DNA of 64,000 nt from Nothophaeocryptopus gaeumannii (Eukaryota; Ascomycota; Dothideomycetes; Mycosphaerellales; Mycosphaerellaceae), in the NCBI GenBank assembly GCA_031771865.1, contig JASISA010000036.1, forward strand, positions 620,001-684,000. Reading direction: 5' to 3'. The number at the start of each line of letters is the position of its first letter. The stretch's first letter is position 1. Below are positions 53,301-64,000 of the stretch, piece after piece. Below the pieces are notes generated by a model, which ran no database searches, had not been told where the DNA came from, and saw nothing but the letters and a program-made list of their open reading frames with translations. A program made the position numbers and the translations under genes.

Positions 53301-53690
53301 CTATTGATCCTCCGCGCATGGACCATCAATACCCAATTGCAGTAAAGATCGACTCATCTCGGTCGGATGAACGAGGATGGAGGGAGCACTGTTCTCCGGT
53401 AACATATATCGGTGCAAGGCGAGTCCTCGAGGACATTGCTCCGATCTGACATCTCTGAACACGATTCCGTCCATTTTATATGCTAGCCGGGAAAGCACTG
53501 CTGCCGTGAACGAAAGTCGAAGAGTTGGGCGAAGTGGGTCGTTCAAGAAACGGGGCTGCGGCTCTACTTTGATCCGGATATTAAACCCTTCGACAATCTT
53601 CGCGAGGCCCAGAAGGAATGCATGCAAGATGGCATGATAGAAGACAGCCTCCATGAAGGGAACATCAGTATCGAGACAGAATACATCCAT
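53301..53690 (-). CDS. Small hypothetical protein
   Basis: A 129-codon frame starting MDVFCLDTDVPFMEAVFYHA, with a hydrophobic N-terminal helix (FYHAILHAFLLGLAKIVEGF) and a following FNIRIKVEPQPRFL segment. It lies alone between two minus-strand genes. Codons look moderately protein-like, but no family is recognised and no intron is evident. It could be a lineage-specific small protein, a remnant of a larger gene, or chance. Confidence 0.35.
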   Translation of the reverse strand: MDVFCLDTDVPFMEAVFYHAILHAFLLGLAKIVEGFNIRIKVEPQPRFLNDPLRPTLRLSFTAAVLSRLAYKMDGIVFRDVRSEQCPRGLALHRYMLPENSAPSILVHPTEMSRSLLQLGIDGPCAEDQ

Positions 53691-53762
53691 TACGAGGATC
53701 GCGCACCCTGCTCAACGCCTCTTGTGGGATCGAATGATACATTTGCTGAAGCGAATTGGTCC

Positions 53763-55787
53763 TCAGTCATTTTCAATACCGTGCCGGTCTTCATCTGCGT
53801 TGGACAAGACCTCCAGATCAGGATCACGCGCATTTGTTGATGAAAACTCCGGGAACGTCCCAGAAAGGAGGCGCTCATTGACTTTCACTGTCAGCAGTTT
53901 TCTTCGCTTTCGTCCTGTTTGACCAGCGACTTCCATCTCCCTGAATTTAGTGTCATTCGGGCGGTCGATGGTGGACTCCCAGTCGCTTTCATATTCCACA
54001 TGGTCCCGCCAATCCGTAACTCGCGCGCCAACTCGGGCCTGCATTGCAGAAATCGGCAGTGTCCTCATCTCACCGTCCGAGGGGTGTGGCGGCTCTAGGC
54101 CTAGCATTCCCCAGAGTTGGGCCTCAGATTCATGACTTGCATTGTGATCGAGCACCTCCAAAACTGCATCTTCACGCTTGTTGTAGGGTTCAACAGTGAA
54201 GCCTTGTCGTCTTCGCGAATTCGATCTATGTTTTCCGTCGTTTTCAATGCCGCCTGACTGAGGCTCATGTCCATTGTCATCAGCCTCCGAAACTTCGGTG
54301 AGAATATCGCTGTCCTCAACAAAGTCGTCGAAATCCTCATCCAGCATTGGTTCCTCGTCGTCCGCTCCCAGTTGGGGGTTTGGATTCAGGCCAAGCTCGG
54401 CCTCGGCTTCCCCATACGTTAAAGGATAGCCACTTTTGGTACCTACACGGCCATCTTTGTACTTCTTGGAGTCGCTGTGTGTGATTACTTGGCATCTTCT
54501 CGCCACTGTGGCCCAGTATAGATTCCACTTGGATTCCATGCCGAGGATCTGCAAAGCTGCCCGTACATCTATCTCTCGTACAACGGCGAGAGGTGTCCAG
54601 TCTGGACGACTGGCATCACTGGCTCGCAGCCTGGTCATGGCTTGAAAGATCGTAGCCTGGACTAATCGTCGGGTGAGAGTGATGGTGATATTGGTGAAAT
54701 CGTCCAGGGCGCTCCTATACATGGCGGGTCCTTCGGAATCTGTTGAATCACTTTCAATGTGATGCCAGTTGAGGTCTTGGTGCTCACCGTTGTTCATGAA
54801 AAGATTTCTTGATAACTGTAAAAATGCTGAAGATCTCAGAAGCGGCGCGACTTCTACGCTGTCCTGCTCGCCTGAGATTGCAAGCTTAGATACATCATGA
54901 GCCCCGGCATTCAAGCCGTCATTTTCAGAGTGCAGTTCATTCATGCGCTCGTTATCGTACTGTGCCTGTTCTTGCTCGGCAGATGCCTCGTCAATGAGCC
55001 AGTCGTCGCCAAATTTCTCGTATTCGGCCAGGGTTTCGTGCTCAATCAAACGTGCAGAAAGCAGATCCGCAGCTTGATCTAAAACTACTTCGCATTCGCG
55101 AGATACTTCGACTGCAGCGGGGATCTCACTCATGATGGTGGCATTCTTCATAGAGACGGAGTCATGCTGAGCTGCTAGGCCTTGCCGAAGGACCGAGAGA
55201 TATAGTCGTATCTCAAACTCCGATTTGGAACGAACATCACGACAAAGCGAGGGGAAATTGCCAATCCCGTGGCGATTAAGACTTTGGAAAAGAGCGTGTT
55301 TCTCTTGAGAGGTCCAGAAAGATGCACCAATCTGTGATGGTTCCATAGCGCGACCAGATGCGGCGAGGTGATCCCTGGCATCAGCGATCATCTCGTTCAG
55401 TAGATCGCGGTATTCTGCTGTCAAGGCGACGTCTACTTGCGGCCCTGAGTGAGAGGACCGTGACTGGTTGCGTCGGGATTTGCCGGCTTGCCCTTTGCTG
55501 GCTTGCCTTGAGCGAGGTTTCCTTTGGCTGGGTTGCCTTTGGCGGGATTCGAGGATTTCGTCTGGTTGGTCGACGAGTCCGCGTGATTGTGATACGGACC
55601 TTTGCGGCGTTGTGTCATCCTCTCCAGGCCCGAGTTCACTTTCGTGAGTTCTGCGACCTTCTGGCGCAGGAGGTTCGCTTGATCTTTCACCGTCTGAGTT
55701 CGAGCGTCCTGTGTCATCTTCGCTGTCTTCTGCGTGGCTGTCGTCGTCGCCGGCAATGTACTCGTCTGCTCGAAAGTCGTCTGCCAT
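53763..55787 (-). CDS. Rrn5-like RNA polymerase I upstream factor subunit (SANT domain)
   Basis: Single exon, 674 residues from the ATG at 55787 (MADDFRADEYIAGDDD). The first 120 residues are acidic, then Ser/Arg/Gln-rich. A SANT/Myb-like helix set lies at about 155-200: ASFWTSQEKHALFQSLNRHG then FPSLCRDVRSKSEFEIRLYL. A second conserved block, about 330-440, includes TRRLVQATIFQAMTRLRASD and VREIDVRAALQILGMESKWN, suggestive of a histone-fold-like helix pair. This architecture fits Rrn5, a subunit of the upstream activation factor at rDNA promoters. The assignment is from pattern memory and should be treated as tentative; a generic SANT chromatin protein is the alternative. Confidence 0.6.
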   Translation of the reverse strand: MADDFRADEYIAGDDDSHAEDSEDDTGRSNSDGERSSEPPAPEGRRTHESELGPGEDDTTPQRSVSQSRGLVDQPDEILESRQRQPSQRKPRSRQASKGQAGKSRRNQSRSSHSGPQVDVALTAEYRDLLNEMIADARDHLAASGRAMEPSQIGASFWTSQEKHALFQSLNRHGIGNFPSLCRDVRSKSEFEIRLYLSVLRQGLAAQHDSVSMKNATIMSEIPAAVEVSRECEVVLDQAADLLSARLIEHETLAEYEKFGDDWLIDEASAEQEQAQYDNERMNELHSENDGLNAGAHDVSKLAISGEQDSVEVAPLLRSSAFLQLSRNLFMNNGEHQDLNWHHIESDSTDSEGPAMYRSALDDFTNITITLTRRLVQATIFQAMTRLRASDASRPDWTPLAVVREIDVRAALQILGMESKWNLYWATVARRCQVITHSDSKKYKDGRVGTKSGYPLTYGEAEAELGLNPNPQLGADDEEPMLDEDFDDFVEDSDILTEVSEADDNGHEPQSGGIENDGKHRSNSRRRQGFTVEPYNKREDAVLEVLDHNASHESEAQLWGMLGLEPPHPSDGEMRTLPISAMQARVGARVTDWRDHVEYESDWESTIDRPNDTKFREMEVAGQTGRKRRKLLTVKVNERLLSGTFPEFSSTNARDPDLEVLSNADEDRHGIEND

Positions 55788-56016
55788 CGCAGCAGGGCGA
55801 GCAAGGACGCCCGGATTTTGTAGTTGAAATCCTGCGGTTACGTATCCAGTGCAACGTCCAAGGTCGAAGATGGAGGAAGCCTGGGATATCGAATCACGGA
55901 AGCAGCGGGACTGACACAAGTCGTAGTCCACAACATCCCTTTCTCAGGCTGCTCTCGACACCTTCTCTCCCACGACACCAGTAACCAGGCATCGCCATCG
56001 TCGCATTGCGAGCTCC

Positions 56017-58002
56017 ATGCTGCGAGCGTTCTTCGTCTGGCGAAATGTAGGTCTCCTGAGTCCTCGGCGCCCTTTGCGCCCCACAAACCATGCACTCCCC
56101 TTCCGCCAACCAACGATATCAACAATCTTCGGACGAGCGTACCATCGTGCGCCTAGCCAGCGCAAAGATGAATCTAGGATACAGCTCCGGCCGTACCAAG
56201 AGGAGAGTATCCAGGCAGTCCTTGATCACCTAGCCAGAGGCCAGAAACGACTTGGCATCTCGCTTGCGACAGGAAGTGGCAAGACGGTCATCTTCTCTCA
56301 CTTGATAGACCGCATAACGGCCCCCAATCCAGATGCAACTCAGACACTCATTATCGCTCATCGGAAAGAGCTGGTCCAGCAAGCCGCGAATCATTGCCTG
56401 AGACTGTATCCGGACAAGACCATCGACATTGAGATGGGCAAAGAGCATGCCTCTGGTGCGGCAGATATCACCATCGCGTCTATGCAAAGTATCATTCGAG
56501 GCCGTCTGCACAAGTACGACCCAAAACGTTTCAAACTAGTACTCGTTGATGAGGCACATCACATAGTCGCTGCTGGCTATCTGGACATCTTGAGACACTT
56601 TCAACTTGTGGACGTCGAAAGCTTTGGTCCTGCTGCATTGGTGGGCGTCTCTGCGACATTCTCTCGCCACGACGGTGTGAGACTTGGATTGGCCATCGAT
56701 CACATTGTCTATCACAAGGACTATGTGGACATGATAGAAGATAACTATCTGTCTCGCATGATATTTACGACTGTCGACTCCAAGGCCAACTTGAGCGAAG
56801 TCAAGACCGCGGGCAGCGACTTTCACTTGGGAACTTTGTCCGAAGCTGTCAACAACCCCCAGTCGAACACAATCACGGTTCGAGCTTGGATGGCTAAAGC
56901 TGAGAACCGTCGCTCGACTCTTGTTTTCTGTGTGGACCTTGCTCATGTCGGAGCACTGACCAAGGAGTTCATCGAACACGGCATTGACGCACGTTTTGTG
57001 ACAAGCGATACTCCACAAAAGCTCCGAGACGAAAGAGTCGAGGCTTTCAGAAGGGGCGAGTTTCCGGTGCTGTTAAACTGTGGTATCTTCACAGAAGGCA
57101 CCGACATCCCGAGTATTGACTGTGTTGTCATGGCCCGTCCTACCCAGTCACGCAATCTATTGGTCCAAATGATTGGGAGAGGCTTGCGGAAATTCGAGGG
57201 CAAGGAGAATTGCCATGTGATAGATATGGTGGCATCGCTGGAGACCGGCATCGTCACCACGCCTACGTTGTTCGGCCTAGATCCTACCGAATTGATCGAG
57301 GATGCAGACTACAGGGAGCTCAAAAGCCGCAAAGAGCGCAAGGAAGCAGAAAATCAAAGAGCTCAGCAGGCACAGGACGCGAGCTCTGTGGGCGGGAAAT
57401 CAAGAGAACTCACCGGCAACATCACGTTCACCGACTACGACGATGTCAATGACTTGATCGCAGACACTTCCGGAGGGCGTCATATTCGCAAGATCTCCCC
57501 GCTCGGATGGACCCAAGTTGCCGACGACAAGTACATTCTACCCAATCGCGACGGCGAGTTCCTCCGCATCCAGAAACAAGAAGGCGGCGACCTCTTCATC
57601 GTCACCATCACACGCAAACTTCCACAGCCTGCGAAGCAACCATTCCAGCGTCCGAAGCGAATCTCAGACCCAGTGCCATTCGAACAGGCTGTGCAGGCAG
57701 CGGACACGGCTGCATGCGAAGTCTTCCCATTTGACTTCATCGCGCTCCGTGCGCGCTGGAGAAAATATGCAGCTTCAAATGGTCAGATCGATTTCTTGAA
57801 CAGGTTCCGCGGCGAAGATGAGAAGTTGGAATACGAGTCTATCATGAAAGGCAAGGCTGGAGATTGGATCACTAAGATCAAACATGGAGCACGTGGGAGG
57901 TTCAGCCGGCTTGCCGCACAGAAGAAGACAGCGGAGCGTATTGCCGAGAAGAAAGAGAAGCAACAGAGGGAGCTGATTACTGCTGGGCCGGTGAAGTGGT
58001 GA
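56017..58002 (+). CDS. IRC3: Mitochondrial SF2 helicase Irc3
   Basis: Single exon, 661 residues. The Arg-rich, acidic-free N-terminus (MLRAFFVWRNVGLLSPRRPL) looks like a mitochondrial presequence. SF2 motifs are complete: Q-like QLRPYQEESIQAVL, motif I ATGSGKT, Ia IIAHRKELV, DEAH box VDEAHH, motif III VSATFSRHDG, motif V EGTDIPSID and motif VI QMIGRGLR. The set matches yeast Irc3, a double-stranded DNA translocase that stabilises mitochondrial DNA branch structures. The C-terminal 200 residues are family-typical (FTDYDDVNDLIAD and GWTQVADDKYILPN). The start lies 229 bases from the divergent Rrn5-like gene. Confidence 0.92.
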   Translation: MLRAFFVWRNVGLLSPRRPLRPTNHALPFRQPTISTIFGRAYHRAPSQRKDESRIQLRPYQEESIQAVLDHLARGQKRLGISLATGSGKTVIFSHLIDRITAPNPDATQTLIIAHRKELVQQAANHCLRLYPDKTIDIEMGKEHASGAADITIASMQSIIRGRLHKYDPKRFKLVLVDEAHHIVAAGYLDILRHFQLVDVESFGPAALVGVSATFSRHDGVRLGLAIDHIVYHKDYVDMIEDNYLSRMIFTTVDSKANLSEVKTAGSDFHLGTLSEAVNNPQSNTITVRAWMAKAENRRSTLVFCVDLAHVGALTKEFIEHGIDARFVTSDTPQKLRDERVEAFRRGEFPVLLNCGIFTEGTDIPSIDCVVMARPTQSRNLLVQMIGRGLRKFEGKENCHVIDMVASLETGIVTTPTLFGLDPTELIEDADYRELKSRKERKEAENQRAQQAQDASSVGGKSRELTGNITFTDYDDVNDLIADTSGGRHIRKISPLGWTQVADDKYILPNRDGEFLRIQKQEGGDLFIVTITRKLPQPAKQPFQRPKRISDPVPFEQAVQAADTAACEVFPFDFIALRARWRKYAASNGQIDFLNRFRGEDEKLEYESIMKGKAGDWITKIKHGARGRFSRLAAQKKTAERIAEKKEKQQRELITAGPVKW

Positions 58003-59426
58003 TCTTTACACTGCGCATGTGTAGATGCAGGCGCAAGTGAATCGTAGTCCAGACTTCGGATAGAATGGTAGCTCAGCTGCAGCCTCTGTCTTCATGTCCT
58101 GATTCAACTAATGTCTAGTTCCATATCTGCGTTAGTCTCCTAGCCTCCTCGGAGACAAAGCCGCGCGGCTGAAGCCACATTGGCGAGTCTTTCGGTGGCA
58201 ATTTCAAAGTCTAGGTCTCTGGAGGCAACTTGCTGAAGAGTGCAGGCCAGCTGAACGACACGCAGGATGGAGTCAGTCAGTAAGAAGTTGGTGCTTAGAA
58301 AGATTTCGCGGATCCATGTTCTGTCACGTTGCACAGCTGTATGGCGTGCATGTGGAGAGCTATCGGACCGCCAAAGCTGTACCAAGGTATCGCAGCGCTC
58401 CAGCGTTTCAGGCTGTTGAGAAGCCGATGGAGGTACCTCATCAGGATTGTCGAAAGATCTACACAGGATCTGCAAACCTTTGGGCTTGATATGCGGTGCT
58501 GACTTTGCGGCGGTCTGTAATCGTACTGTAACCGCACCGTACATCACCCATCTGCAGGCGTGCCAGCTGTACGAGAGGTGGCTTTGCGACTTGCACGTCG
58601 TATGGCGGAAGGTGTGGAGGAGAGCGGTTGGGCCGAATTCTTGATAGGCTGGAAAGCGGCTGAGAAGGGCATTGTTCTTCCAATGCGTCCTCCGTTTCAG
58701 GCTGTTGGCAGGGCGCTACCTCGCAGCTGCTAGGTTGTATCATGCAAGAGCTACAAGCTGTACCTTAGCTTGCAGCCTCTGCCGTGAGGAGCTTACGCAT
58801 TCTTCTCTTGGCGGTGATAACAGACCTGCCGTGCACACAGCAGAACCTGTACGAAGGGGCCGAAGGTCGTGTGAGAGTTGATGTGAGGTGTCTGTTGGAT
58901 GGAGAGAAGGCGGAGACCTCGATAGCTCGCTGCTGTGTAGGCAGGGGAATGCTGGGCGACTGGAGCGTTGCCAGGCGCACATTGTGATCAGAGCGGAAGT
59001 CTTGAGCAAGACAAGCTCTTGCACCTGGAGTATCGCGGCGAAACCGCATTGTCACAGTCATCTTGTCAGAGGCGCCCAGCGGCGGCGTCACGGAGACCTC
59101 AAAGTCGCAAATCCCACTCCTTCGAGCAGTATACCGCGCATGTGCAAGCGAATGCGGCTTGTTGGAGTGGATCCTTCCGCTTGCCGTCGCTCTTCTCCAA
59201 ACGGCGTCCCTCTAGCGCGGTACCAGCCATCTTCTTCTTCTCTCCCACGCCGTGCTCCCTCAGTCCTGCGCACTCCGCTGCCAGTGCGTGCAGAAGGCCC
59301 ACCACCACCACCGCTCCGGCCCCGACACCCAGCGACTCTCCTCGACCCTCTCCCTCCTCCCCACCGTCGCTACTGCACCCTGGATGAACGCGCGGTGGCC
59401 TGCGGAGGTCTCGTAGCGGCACGCAA
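58003..59426. other. Gene-poor 1.4-kb interval with one weak minus-strand candidate
   Basis: No gene is convincing here. The best candidate is a minus-strand frame from 58547 to 58140 ending VASAARLCLRGG; its middle (CDTLVQLWRSDSSPHARH then IREIFLSTNFLLTDSILRVV) looks mildly protein-like, and a second minus frame upstream (58743-58459) shares a QQPET motif with it, hinting at a decayed or spliced gene. I could not connect them with good splice sites. The end of the interval is the Bst1 promoter and leader, with many Pro/Ser-rich chance frames. Confidence 0.35.
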
Positions 59427-62400
59427 ATGCGGAGACGCCCTTCTGGCTCGGGCGAAGATGAGGACGGCTCCAAGTCTGCGCCGACCAGTGCTGCCAGTGC
59501 GAATAGCAGCGACAAGGGCGATAAGCAAAAAAGCACCCGGGCGGATATGACGCGGGACACGCACAGCAACAGCAGCTCCAGCCGCGTGACGAGGGGTTCA
59601 GTGCGCGCTCAGGCACAGGCACAGGCGGAGCGCAAAAGTCGCGAATTGAGCGTGACACCGCCAGAATGGCCACGGACAGCGCCTATGTCCATTCCGTCGC
59701 TGGAGAAAGCGCCCATCAGCGACAGCGCCATCGCACCCTCACCGCGAGAAGGAACCCATCCCCAATCCACGCCGGATGCGCTACGAAAGCAAGCCTCGAG
59801 ACTACGCAGCCCATGGAGATGCTCGCTGCTCACCCTTCTCACCAGTATTGGTGCGATGACGATGCTTTTCACTGTCGTCCACTCCTTCTTGAACCGGCAA
59901 CAGGACCCCAAAGGATGTGCCATGTCGTATATGCGACCCATGTTCCAGCGGTTTCCGGATTTTGACACCGAGCATACTCGCTTTGCTAGCAAGTACTCGT
60001 TATATATCTACCGAGAGGGAGGCGTGGACGAGGACATAAGAGTCAAGGGAATACCGGTGCTTTTCATACCAGGCAATGCAGGGAGTTACAAGCAAGTTCG
60101 GCCCATTGCTGCTGAGGCCGCGAATTATTTCCAACATGAACTACGCGGAAATGCCGCCGCTTCGAATAGTGGAAAGCGACCTTTGGATGTGTTCACGGTA
60201 GATTTCAACGAGGAGCTAATTGCGTTCCATGGCCAGACATTACTGGACCAGGCAGAATACCTCAATGAGGCTGTGGCATATATCCTCGCCTTATATCATA
60301 ACCCACAGAGGTCGGTCCGAGAGCCAGGATTGCCAGATCCGAAATCTGTGATCATACTTGGCCATTCCATGGGCGGCGTCGTTGCAAGGACCATGCTGCG
60401 AATGCCGAACTACCAAGAGAGCACGATCAATACTATCTTGACTTTGTCGGCTCCTCATGCCAGGCCGCCCATCTCATTCGATGCGGCCATGGTGTCTATC
60501 TACAATAACATCAATTCTTACTGGAGAGAGTCCTTCTCTGGCCTTGCTGCAGGAAATAACCCACTGGACGACGTTACTCTGGTGTCCGTTGCCGGTGGAG
60601 GTCTCGACACCATGATCCCATCAGAATACACAAGCCTGACTTCGATCGTGCCTGATACTCATGGTTTCACGGTCTTCACTTCCAGCATTCCGAACGTATG
60701 GTCAGGTATGGATCATCTGGCCATTATGTGGTGCGACCAATTTCGCAAGGCGCTCGTGAGGGCAATCTTTGATGTGATTGACGTACGTCGGCCATCGCAG
60801 ACGCGCAGCCAGCCTGAGCGCATTCGCGCGTTCCGAAAACGACTCCTGACAGGGATTGAACCCGTCGTGGAAAAGGGAGTCCTAGAGCAAGAGCCCACGA
60901 CTTATCTGACCCTTGAGCACAGCTCTACGGCAATCATGTCACACGGACAGCCTCTTGTGCTGCGCTCGCTAGGAGACACTGGCATCATAAAAGCTCACGT
61001 CATGCCGATACCGGTGCAACCGTTCTTGGAAGGAAGCAAATTCACGATGTTGACTGATCAGAAGCTCGATAGCGAAGAGGAGGATGGCACGCTCTCAGTC
61101 CTGCTCTGCAGCGTCTTCCCGCCACCTTCAGGATTTTCTGTGCTGTCATACGCCATCAATCTGGACTCTTCTAACAGCGCAGCCGGATCTACTAGGCTCG
61201 CCTGCAAGAATGCTGTCACTGACGTCTCTCTCTTGCCGGCATCTACGAATGAGTCTGTCAACGCTTTTGATGCAGCACCTCCCTTCTCGTACCTTCAATA
61301 TGAGCTGTCATCGATTGCAGACTACCAATTCATTGCTGTGGTAGAGAAGGCGAGAGAGTTGACGTCCGGCTGGGTCTTTGCTGAGTTCAGTCAAGCCGCA
61401 GAGTCTGCGATCAAAGTCAGCAAGGGTCATCATCAGATCCTCATGAGTGGCATGAAGGTCAGACTTCCTGCCAAGCGACCCATGATGATGGAGGTCAAGA
61501 TTCCAGAGGTGCACTCGACACTTTTCGCGTACTCACTGGAAGTGAACCGAAAGCCCTGCAAGAGCCAAAGCGAGAGCTTCGCACCTCTCATGCGACAATA
61601 TATTGCCGAGCCGTACGAGTCCAAGTATTTCGTCAACACCAAGGGTGGCAACATCAATGTCCACGGGCTTTCGCCGTACATGCCTCCTCCTCTCAGCGGT
61701 GGGGGAGCAACAGAGGGCCTGTCGCTGCAATTCTGGTCGGATCCGACATGCAACTCCACAGTTGAGGTGTCATTGAACGTGGACGTCCTAGGCAGTGCAG
61801 GCAAACTTGTCATGCGGTATCGCACAGTCTTCGCCGCATTCCCGTTGCTTGTTGTCGCGCTCGTACTACGAAAGCAGTTCAAGGTCTACGACACGACTGG
61901 CGTCTTCATGAGCTTCACGCAGAGCATGGACCAGTGCATCAGAACATCCCTGCCCGCCATATTCTTGGCATTGACATTCTTCGCCATCGCTGTGTCAAAG
62001 TCGAGCCACAGCGTGTGGACACGGCATTTCCTCAGCGCCTCAACTGGGACATCAGAACAAACACTAGACTTCACCGTCAACGATCTTATGCTGGGTACCT
62101 CTGATCCATTCTTCTGGTTCTTGGTGCCCTTGTTTGCGATTATGAGTGTTGGCATCTGCATTGCCATGAACTACGTTGTGCTCATCCTGACACACATGCT
62201 CTCCTGGATCTTCGCTCGAATCCGCGCCTGGACGCAGCGCGCGGCTGAGGGCGCTCAGAGGTCCCAAATACCAAGCGCCATCAATCAGAGGATCCTCATC
62301 ACCGGTCTTCTGGTGTTGTTGGTGGTCACAATCATACCTTACCAGTTCGCGTACATTGTGCTGTGTCTTGTACAAGTATTCACATGCATACGCGCGCTCA

Positions 62401-62938
62401 AGGGAGCGCAAGACAGCCAATCCGCCCAGAGCTACAACTTCTACAATTATGCACATTCCATGCTAATCATGATGCTTTGGATCTTGCCTATCAGTGTGCC
62501 TGTTCTGGTTGTCTGGGTACATAACCTCACGGTCCACTGGTTGACGCCTTTCTCGACACACCATAACCTCCTCTCTGTGCTCGGCTACATCTTGCTGGTC
62601 GAGGTGATGAGCACGAACAACATGATACCACGCGCTACGAGTCGGTAAGTCTCAGCGTCTCTTCCCTTACTTGAACCACAAGGCTAACGTCTCTCAGCAT
62701 CCGATATTTCACGAACACCTTAATATTCGCACTGGCTCTCTACGCCGCAGTATACGGCGTCACATACGCGTACCGGATGCACTATCTCGTAAACGCGCTG
62801 TGTTTCTGGCTGTTCATCATACATCTCTCGAACGGACCATACTCGCTGGCGAGCATAGCGCAGTCATTGACAGGCTCCAACACACCGCCTCCTGGACAGG
62901 GAAATACCCAGCCCAGTCATGGCAAGAAACGTCCTTAA
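59427..62938 (+). CDS. BST1: GPI inositol-deacylase (PGAP1 type)
   Basis: Exons 59427-62644 and 62698-62938, 53-nt intron (GTAAGT, CTAAC branch, CTCAG), 1152 residues. A Ser-rich cytosolic N-terminus leads into a membrane helix (about residues 130-155), then the lumenal lipase-like domain with IPVLFIPGNAGSYKQVRP and the nucleophile motif ILGHSMGGVVARTM. The C-terminal third has several hydrophobic helices, and the final exon adds two more (RYFTNTLIFALALYAAVYGV). Bst1/PGAP1 removes the inositol acyl chain from GPI anchors in the ER, a step needed for ER exit and quality control of GPI proteins. The presence of catalytic Ser and all expected domains suggests an intact gene. Confidence 0.95.
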
Positions 62939-63507
62939 CCGTGAGCAGCTTTATGTCTATTGTTTTGGATCTTTGGGCTTCCCGACGGGCACTGATAGAC
63001 GAAAGATGGGAGGCTGACTGGTTTGCGCCTCCTTCATGGCATGACCTCGTAGCTTTTTTTCGCTGCAACTGATACTCTGCATGGCATCAGCGAATCATCG
63101 TTTTTTGATTACGCCCGACCTTCACGTCATGGCGGCGGCGCGTTGTACATACTAGAGAACCCCAGACCAAGTAAATATAATGAGTAATATGTCTTCAAAC
63201 ATATACGTCTGCTCTTCTTGAGGTTTCTTATTTTACCCTATGCTGCATGCTCTACGAAGGCACGTCGTAAAGAAAAGCGACCGGCCGATCCTTATCGGCA
63301 ATGCGCCACCAGGCCGAATGAGAAAGGATGTGGAGTTACTTCTTTTCCGCAGGATCGCTGACGTGCGAGATCAACTTTCCTTCTGCAAGTCCACTGCAAT
63401 CCGGTGGTATATCGGAACTTTACGTGACATTCTCTCGTTTGTTTAAAGAAGGATTGAACCAGAGATTGCGATGTCCTCAATGATCGGGTGGTTTGGATGA
63501 GAAGAAG
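62939..63507. other. Intergenic region, no supported gene
   Basis: 569 bases between the Bst1 stop and the next start. Contains AT-rich stretches near 63170-63240 (TAAATATAATGAGTAATATG) that are likely 3'UTR and promoter sequence. Nothing else is recognised. Confidence 0.4.
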
Positions 63508-64000
63508 ATGTGTACTCAGAGAGCGTTTTCGACGCTGCTACGCAATGGACGTCACCTCCAACTATCATCTCCATCATTGACGGGAGGGCGTTGCTTTTCT
63601 ACGACTGTGTCGAGGAATGCGGATTTCACGCATGCGGTGATTGGGGCTGGGGTTGTTGGATTGGCGATCGCGAGGAGATTGCAGCAGAAGGAGGGGGCGA
63701 ATGTTGTTTTGATTGAGAAGCATGATATGGTTGGGAGTGAGACTAGTAGTCGGAATTCAGAGGTAAGGATGCCTGATACCGCAAAAGTTTGAAATGTGCT
63801 CGATGATTTGACGGGCTGATGAGATGGATTTAGGTGATTCACGCAGGACTGTACTATGGCCATGACACACTCAAGACGGAGCTGTGTCTCAAGGGTAAAG
63901 AGATGATGTATGATCTGTGTAAGAAGCATGAGATTCCGCATATGAACTGTGGGAAATGGGTTGTTGCGCAGACGGATGCGCAGATGGGCGAGTGTCATAA
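63508..64000 (+). CDS. FAD-dependent oxidoreductase, L-2-hydroxyglutarate dehydrogenase-like (3' truncated)
   Basis: Exon 1 is 63508-63762, then a 71-nt intron (GTAAGG...TTTAG), and exon 2 runs from 63834 past the window edge. The visible 140 residues start MCTQRAFSTLLRNGRHLQLS, an Arg/Ser-rich, Phe-containing stretch like a mitochondrial presequence. The FAD-binding loop GAGVVGLAIARRL follows, then LIEKHDMVGSETSSRNSEV continuing into IHAGLYYGHDTLK, the pattern of the L-2-hydroxyglutarate dehydrogenase/DAO group. The enzyme would oxidise L-2-hydroxyglutarate to 2-oxoglutarate in mitochondria. An ATG further upstream is not available in this frame. The rest of the gene is outside the window. 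Confidence 0.85.

Noticed and set aside
37343..62938. Secondary-metabolite or effector gene cluster
   Set aside because: No polyketide synthase, peptide synthetase, terpene cyclase or cytochrome P450 genes; the set is mainly housekeeping.
63440..63470. GGATTGAACC resembling a reversed tRNA T-loop
   Set aside because: No acceptor stem, D-arm or anticodon arm can be folded around it; the same string also occurs within the Bst1 coding region by chance.

Overview
The window reads as a eukaryotic nuclear chromosome segment from a filamentous ascomycete (Pezizomycotina). Evidence: dense, mostly single-copy genes on both strands; short introns (about 49-78 nt) with GTRNGT donors and CTRAC-like branch points; a Zn2Cys6 regulator with a fungal middle-homology region; a Csf1 C-terminus; and lineage-specific DUF7918-like proteins. 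Gene style suggests Dothideomycetes (Mycosphaerellales-like), but that is inference. There are no prokaryotic features, no CRISPR array, no rRNA, no tRNA I could support and no recognisable transposon.

Layout. 0-15 kb: Csf1 C-terminus, elongation factor 2 (two introns rebuilt), an APC amino-acid permease, three poorly conserved hypothetical loci, a methyltransferase-like protein, a Zn2Cys6 transcription factor and a small NTF2-like protein. 15-26 kb: an SDR oxidoreductase with a perfect CRE palindrome upstream, a secreted GH125 mannosidase, a class III CoA-transferase with one frameshift, a hypothetical protein and an LSH/Irc5-type SNF2 remodeler. 26-32 kb: a tandem array of divergent DUF7918-like paralogs sharing intron positions, SIM-like and SUMO-acceptor motifs and charged C-terminal helices. 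32-43 kb: complex I subunit NDUFA8, nucleoporin Nup57/Nup54, an RNF14/Itt1-type RBR ubiquitin ligase broken by an in-frame TAA, dolichyl-diphosphate phosphatase Cwh8, PTEN phosphatase, SNARE Bos1 and a BTB protein with an in-frame TGA. 43-64 kb: glucosidase I (GH63), an MMtag protein, phosphatidylserine decarboxylase, an amidase, a fungal transcription-factor-like protein, an Rrn5-like SANT protein, Irc3 helicase, GPI inositol-deacylase Bst1 and the start of an L-2-hydroxyglutarate dehydrogenase-like flavoprotein.

Five genes serve ER/Golgi glycan, lipid-anchor or trafficking work (Cwh8, GH63, Bst1, Bos1, and GH125 as a secreted mannosidase), but they are scattered among housekeeping genes and do not look like a functional cluster. 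The most interesting material is the DUF7918-like tandem array and a set of otherwise well-preserved genes each carrying a single reading-frame lesion (CoA-transferase frameshift; RBR ligase TAA; BTB TGA; DUF7918-like TGA; awkward amidase junction). Those lesions could be assembly errors, recent pseudogenisation or recoding, and the sequence alone cannot decide.
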